Shown: positions 62,269-64,000 of the stretch, piece after piece
Layout of the letters: every line of letters starts with the position of its first letter
Position numbering within the stretch: position 1 is the stretch's first letter
From: Candidatus Saccharimonadota bacterium
GTDB taxonomy: Bacteria; Patescibacteriota; Saccharimonadia; Saccharimonadales; Saccharimonadaceae
DNA: 64,000 nt
Direction: 5' to 3'
NCBI GenBank assembly: GCA_017432025.1
Contig: JAFRJX010000006.1
Span: forward strand, 62,001 to 126,000
Translations under genes and position numbers: made by a program
Notes under the pieces: model-generated
Databases searched by the model: none
Seen by the model: only the letters and a program-made list of their open reading frames with translations
Told to the model about the DNA's origin: nothing

Positions 62269-63051
62269 ATGGCTGATTTCATTTTAGCAAGAAAATCCAG
62301 AAATATCGCAAGCAATATCGTGCATATCTTTTTGAATATCTTGCTCGGAATCTTAGCCGTTTTGATTACGGTTTTTAGCGCTAGCCCTTGGCTCGGTATT
62401 CTATTAGTTTTGGTTTCAAAGTGGCGTATTTTCGCAGTGCGCAGACGCTATATTTTGTTGAATCTAAAGTCTAATCTTGTTGATCTTATTGTTGGTTTTA
62501 GTGTCGTGATTCTGGCTTATTTTGCTGGGCATTCATTATTGCCAGTCGATTTTTTACTGATTGTGATTTATGTTTTGTGGCTACTCGTACTTAAGCCAAT
62601 GTCTTCTGAGGTAGCTACTCTTGCACAATCGTTGGTTGCGGTATTTCTCGGTATTTCCGCTTCAACAATTATGACTGCAAGTCTTGATCCGATTCTTGCG
62701 GTAGTTCTAGCATTTCTGATTGGTTATGCTGCTAGCCGTCACGTTTTATCGCAGACCGGTGGCCAAGACTTCACCATGACGACCTTAGTTTGCGGTTTAG
62801 CTTTTGCTGAGATTGCTTGGCTTTGTCACTCTTGGTCGATTGTTTATACTTTCGGAAATACTGGCATCCGGATTCCGCAGGTTGCTATTATTTTGACAAT
62901 TTTCGCCTTTATTTATAACTATGCCAGACAGGCAATGTATAAATATCAGGAAGATTTCAGATTCCGCGATATTTTAGGGCCCGTTCTGTTTGGTGTAGTG
63001 TTAGTAGGCATAATTGTAATTTGCTTTAGTAATCCAATATTTAATATCTAA
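62269..63051 (+). CDS. Polytopic membrane protein, unknown
   Basis: 260 aa with about eight hydrophobic helices (for example IFLNILLGILAVLITVFSA, LVDLIVGFSVVILAYFAG, SLVAVFLGISASTIMTASL, DILGPVLFGVVLVGIIVICF). Between helices there are short basic loops (KWRIFAVRRRYILLN, NYARQAMYKYQEDFRFRD). No family recognised. It lies 9 bp upstream of the HtrA gene, and GGAGG for htrA directly follows its stop, so both are cotranscribed. A role in envelope proteostasis is a context-based guess. Confidence 0.7.
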   Translation: MADFILARKSRNIASNIVHIFLNILLGILAVLITVFSASPWLGILLVLVSKWRIFAVRRRYILLNLKSNLVDLIVGFSVVILAYFAGHSLLPVDFLLIVIYVLWLLVLKPMSSEVATLAQSLVAVFLGISASTIMTASLDPILAVVLAFLIGYAASRHVLSQTGGQDFTMTTLVCGLAFAEIAWLCHSWSIVYTFGNTGIRIPQVAIILTIFAFIYNYARQAMYKYQEDFRFRDILGPVLFGVVLVGIIVICFSNPIFNI

Positions 63052-63060
63052 GGAGGTTTA

Positions 63061-64000
63061 ATGGAAAATATCGAAGAGGGCAAGATTTCTGAAGTACCAA
63101 AACAAGATACTGCCGTAGTGGTTGAGCAACCTAAAGAAACTAGGGAACCAAGAGCTCGTAATACGTTTGCTACATTTCTCGCTACAATTGCAGTTTTACT
63201 CGGTGCTGGTGGTTTGACATTTGGTGTGCTAGCTTATAATGAGGCACACAAGCCGCTTACCGTTTTATCAAGTGGTACGGATGGAAACTCAGCAAACTTC
63301 ACGGAAGGCTCAATTGCTGATGTCGTGAGCAAAGTTTCCGATAGTGTGGTTTCGATTGTAACTTCGACGACTAGCCATAATTATTGGGGGCAAGCTTATG
63401 AATCCGGTGCAGCCGGTACTGGCGTGGTAGTTTCTACTGATGGTTATGTACTAACTAACAAGCACGTGATTGATGGTGCGAATTCGATTACCATCGTGAT
63501 GCATGACGGCACGACTTATGAGAATGCAACAGTTGCCGCTACGGATCCTCTAAATGATATCGCATTTGTCAAAATTAGCAATGTTTCAGATTTGAAAGCA
63601 GCTACGCTTGGCGATTCAAAGACTATTACGGCTGGTCAACAAGTGGTCGCAATTGGTAATGCACTTGGGCAATATCAAAACTCCGTGACTTCGGGTATCA
63701 TTTCTGGTACTGGTCGTTCTCTTACGGCTACGGATAGTTCTGGTAGCATGTCGGAACAACTTAATGATATGATTCAGACCGATGCCGCGATTAACTCGGG
63801 CAACTCCGGTGGTCCACTCATTAATGCAGCTGGCGAAGTGATTGGTATCAATACTGCTACTTCGGCAAGCGGTGAGAACGTTGGTTTCGCGATTCCAATC
63901 GCCAGTGTTAAGGGTATGCTTTCACAACTAGTTTCCAGCGGCAAAGCCGAAAGAGCCTATGTCGGTGTTTATAGCGTTGATATTACACCGGATTATGCCA
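63061..64000 (+). CDS. HtrA/DegP-family serine protease (5' part, cut by window end)
   Basis: 313 codons visible. A short Glu/Pro-rich cytoplasmic start, one membrane helix (about 37-58), then a trypsin-like domain with the catalytic triad: His135 in LTNKHVI, Asp166 in LNDIAFV, Ser249 in NSGNSGGPLI. Activation/substrate loops read AIGNALGQYQNSVTSGIISG. The C-terminal part, normally one or more PDZ domains, begins near the end (AERAYVGVYSVDITPDYA) and continues outside the window. It degrades or refolds misfolded exported proteins. AAGGAGG precedes the ATG. Confidence 0.95.
   Translation, partial: MENIEEGKISEVPKQDTAVVVEQPKETREPRARNTFATFLATIAVLLGAGGLTFGVLAYNEAHKPLTVLSSGTDGNSANFTEGSIADVVSKVSDSVVSIVTSTTSHNYWGQAYESGAAGTGVVVSTDGYVLTNKHVIDGANSITIVMHDGTTYENATVAATDPLNDIAFVKISNVSDLKAATLGDSKTITAGQQVVAIGNALGQYQNSVTSGIISGTGRSLTATDSSGSMSEQLNDMIQTDAAINSGNSGGPLINAAGEVIGINTATSASGENVGFAIPIASVKGMLSQLVSSGKAERAYVGVYSVDITPDYA

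Noticed and set aside
1-64000. Possible TGA recoding to Gly or Trp as in some CPR lineages
   Set aside because: TGA ends several clear genes (11451, 16518, 42267), and Trp/Gly positions in conserved proteins use TGG/GGN.

Overview
The window reads as a compact, bacterial, low-to-medium GC genome of the Candidate Phyla Radiation, most likely a host-associated Saccharibacteria (TM7) member. The supporting signs are several multi-kilobase secreted proteins built from FISUMP (Fibrobacter succinogenes major paralogous) modules, a large secreted protein ending in ELAPRY of a type I associate with Saccharibacteria, an SHMT with an extra block, a minimal clamp-loader-like protein, and many short genes with little spacing. 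TGA serves as an ordinary stop (for example at 11451 and 16518), which argues against the TGA=Gly lineages (Absconditabacteria/Gracilibacteria). The lineage call is inference; there is no rRNA in the window.

Layout. 0-1 kb: end of a secreted protein gene, a tRNA-Ala, and a sortase-fold-like membrane protein. 1-3.9 kb: a minus-strand thyA-folA-glyA operon that encodes the complete thymidylate cycle. 3.9-7.3 kb: a cell-envelope group (sortase, secreted CotH-type kinase, GH25 muramidase, membrane-anchored beta protein). 7.3-8.8 kb: tRNA-Ala and the first FISUMP protein. 8.9-12.4 kb: trpS, an RluD-type pseudouridine synthase, a reduced clamp-loader subunit, a TPR protein and tRNA-Tyr. 12.4-37.1 kb: mostly surface proteins, namely a 1214-aa secreted protein and three FISUMP proteins of 1060, 2492 and 2465 aa, interrupted by a CDF metal transporter, small membrane proteins and tRNA-Thr. 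37.2-49.6 kb: a nucleotide/stress-signalling-looking region (alarmone-hydrolase-like HD protein, ADP-ribosylglycohydrolase, membrane protein with a histone-H1-like tail, a nucleotidyltransferase, then a four-gene operon of kinase-fold, vWA, adenylosuccinate-synthetase-like and helix-hairpin-helix-like proteins transcribed divergently from a flotillin, followed by an AAA-CYTH fusion and a VanZ-like protein). 49.7-53 kb: Y-family polymerase with a YolD-like partner, SDR, rubrerythrin. 52.9-58 kb: class B sortase and its probable NPTTA-tagged substrate. 58-64 kb: small membrane protein, tRNA-Thr, rmuC, a spermidine-synthase-like membrane protein, signal peptidase I, a polytopic membrane protein and the start of an HtrA protease.

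How the genes work together. Much of the window builds or processes the cell surface: LepB cuts exported proteins, sortases anchor some of them, HtrA does quality control, GH25 remodels peptidoglycan, and the FISUMP, ELAPRY-type and NPTTA proteins are the likely displayed products. Promoters are mainly of the extended -10 type (TGn-TATAAT). In at least nine genes the -10 hexamer lies exactly 6 bases before the start codon, so the mRNA should begin at or next to the AUG (leaderless). This helped to fix several starts.

The most promising candidate for an undescribed system is the divergent kinase-fold / vWA / PurA-like / HhH operon plus flotillin at 41.1-47.4 kb. The second is the FISUMP family, whose modules follow a regular order.
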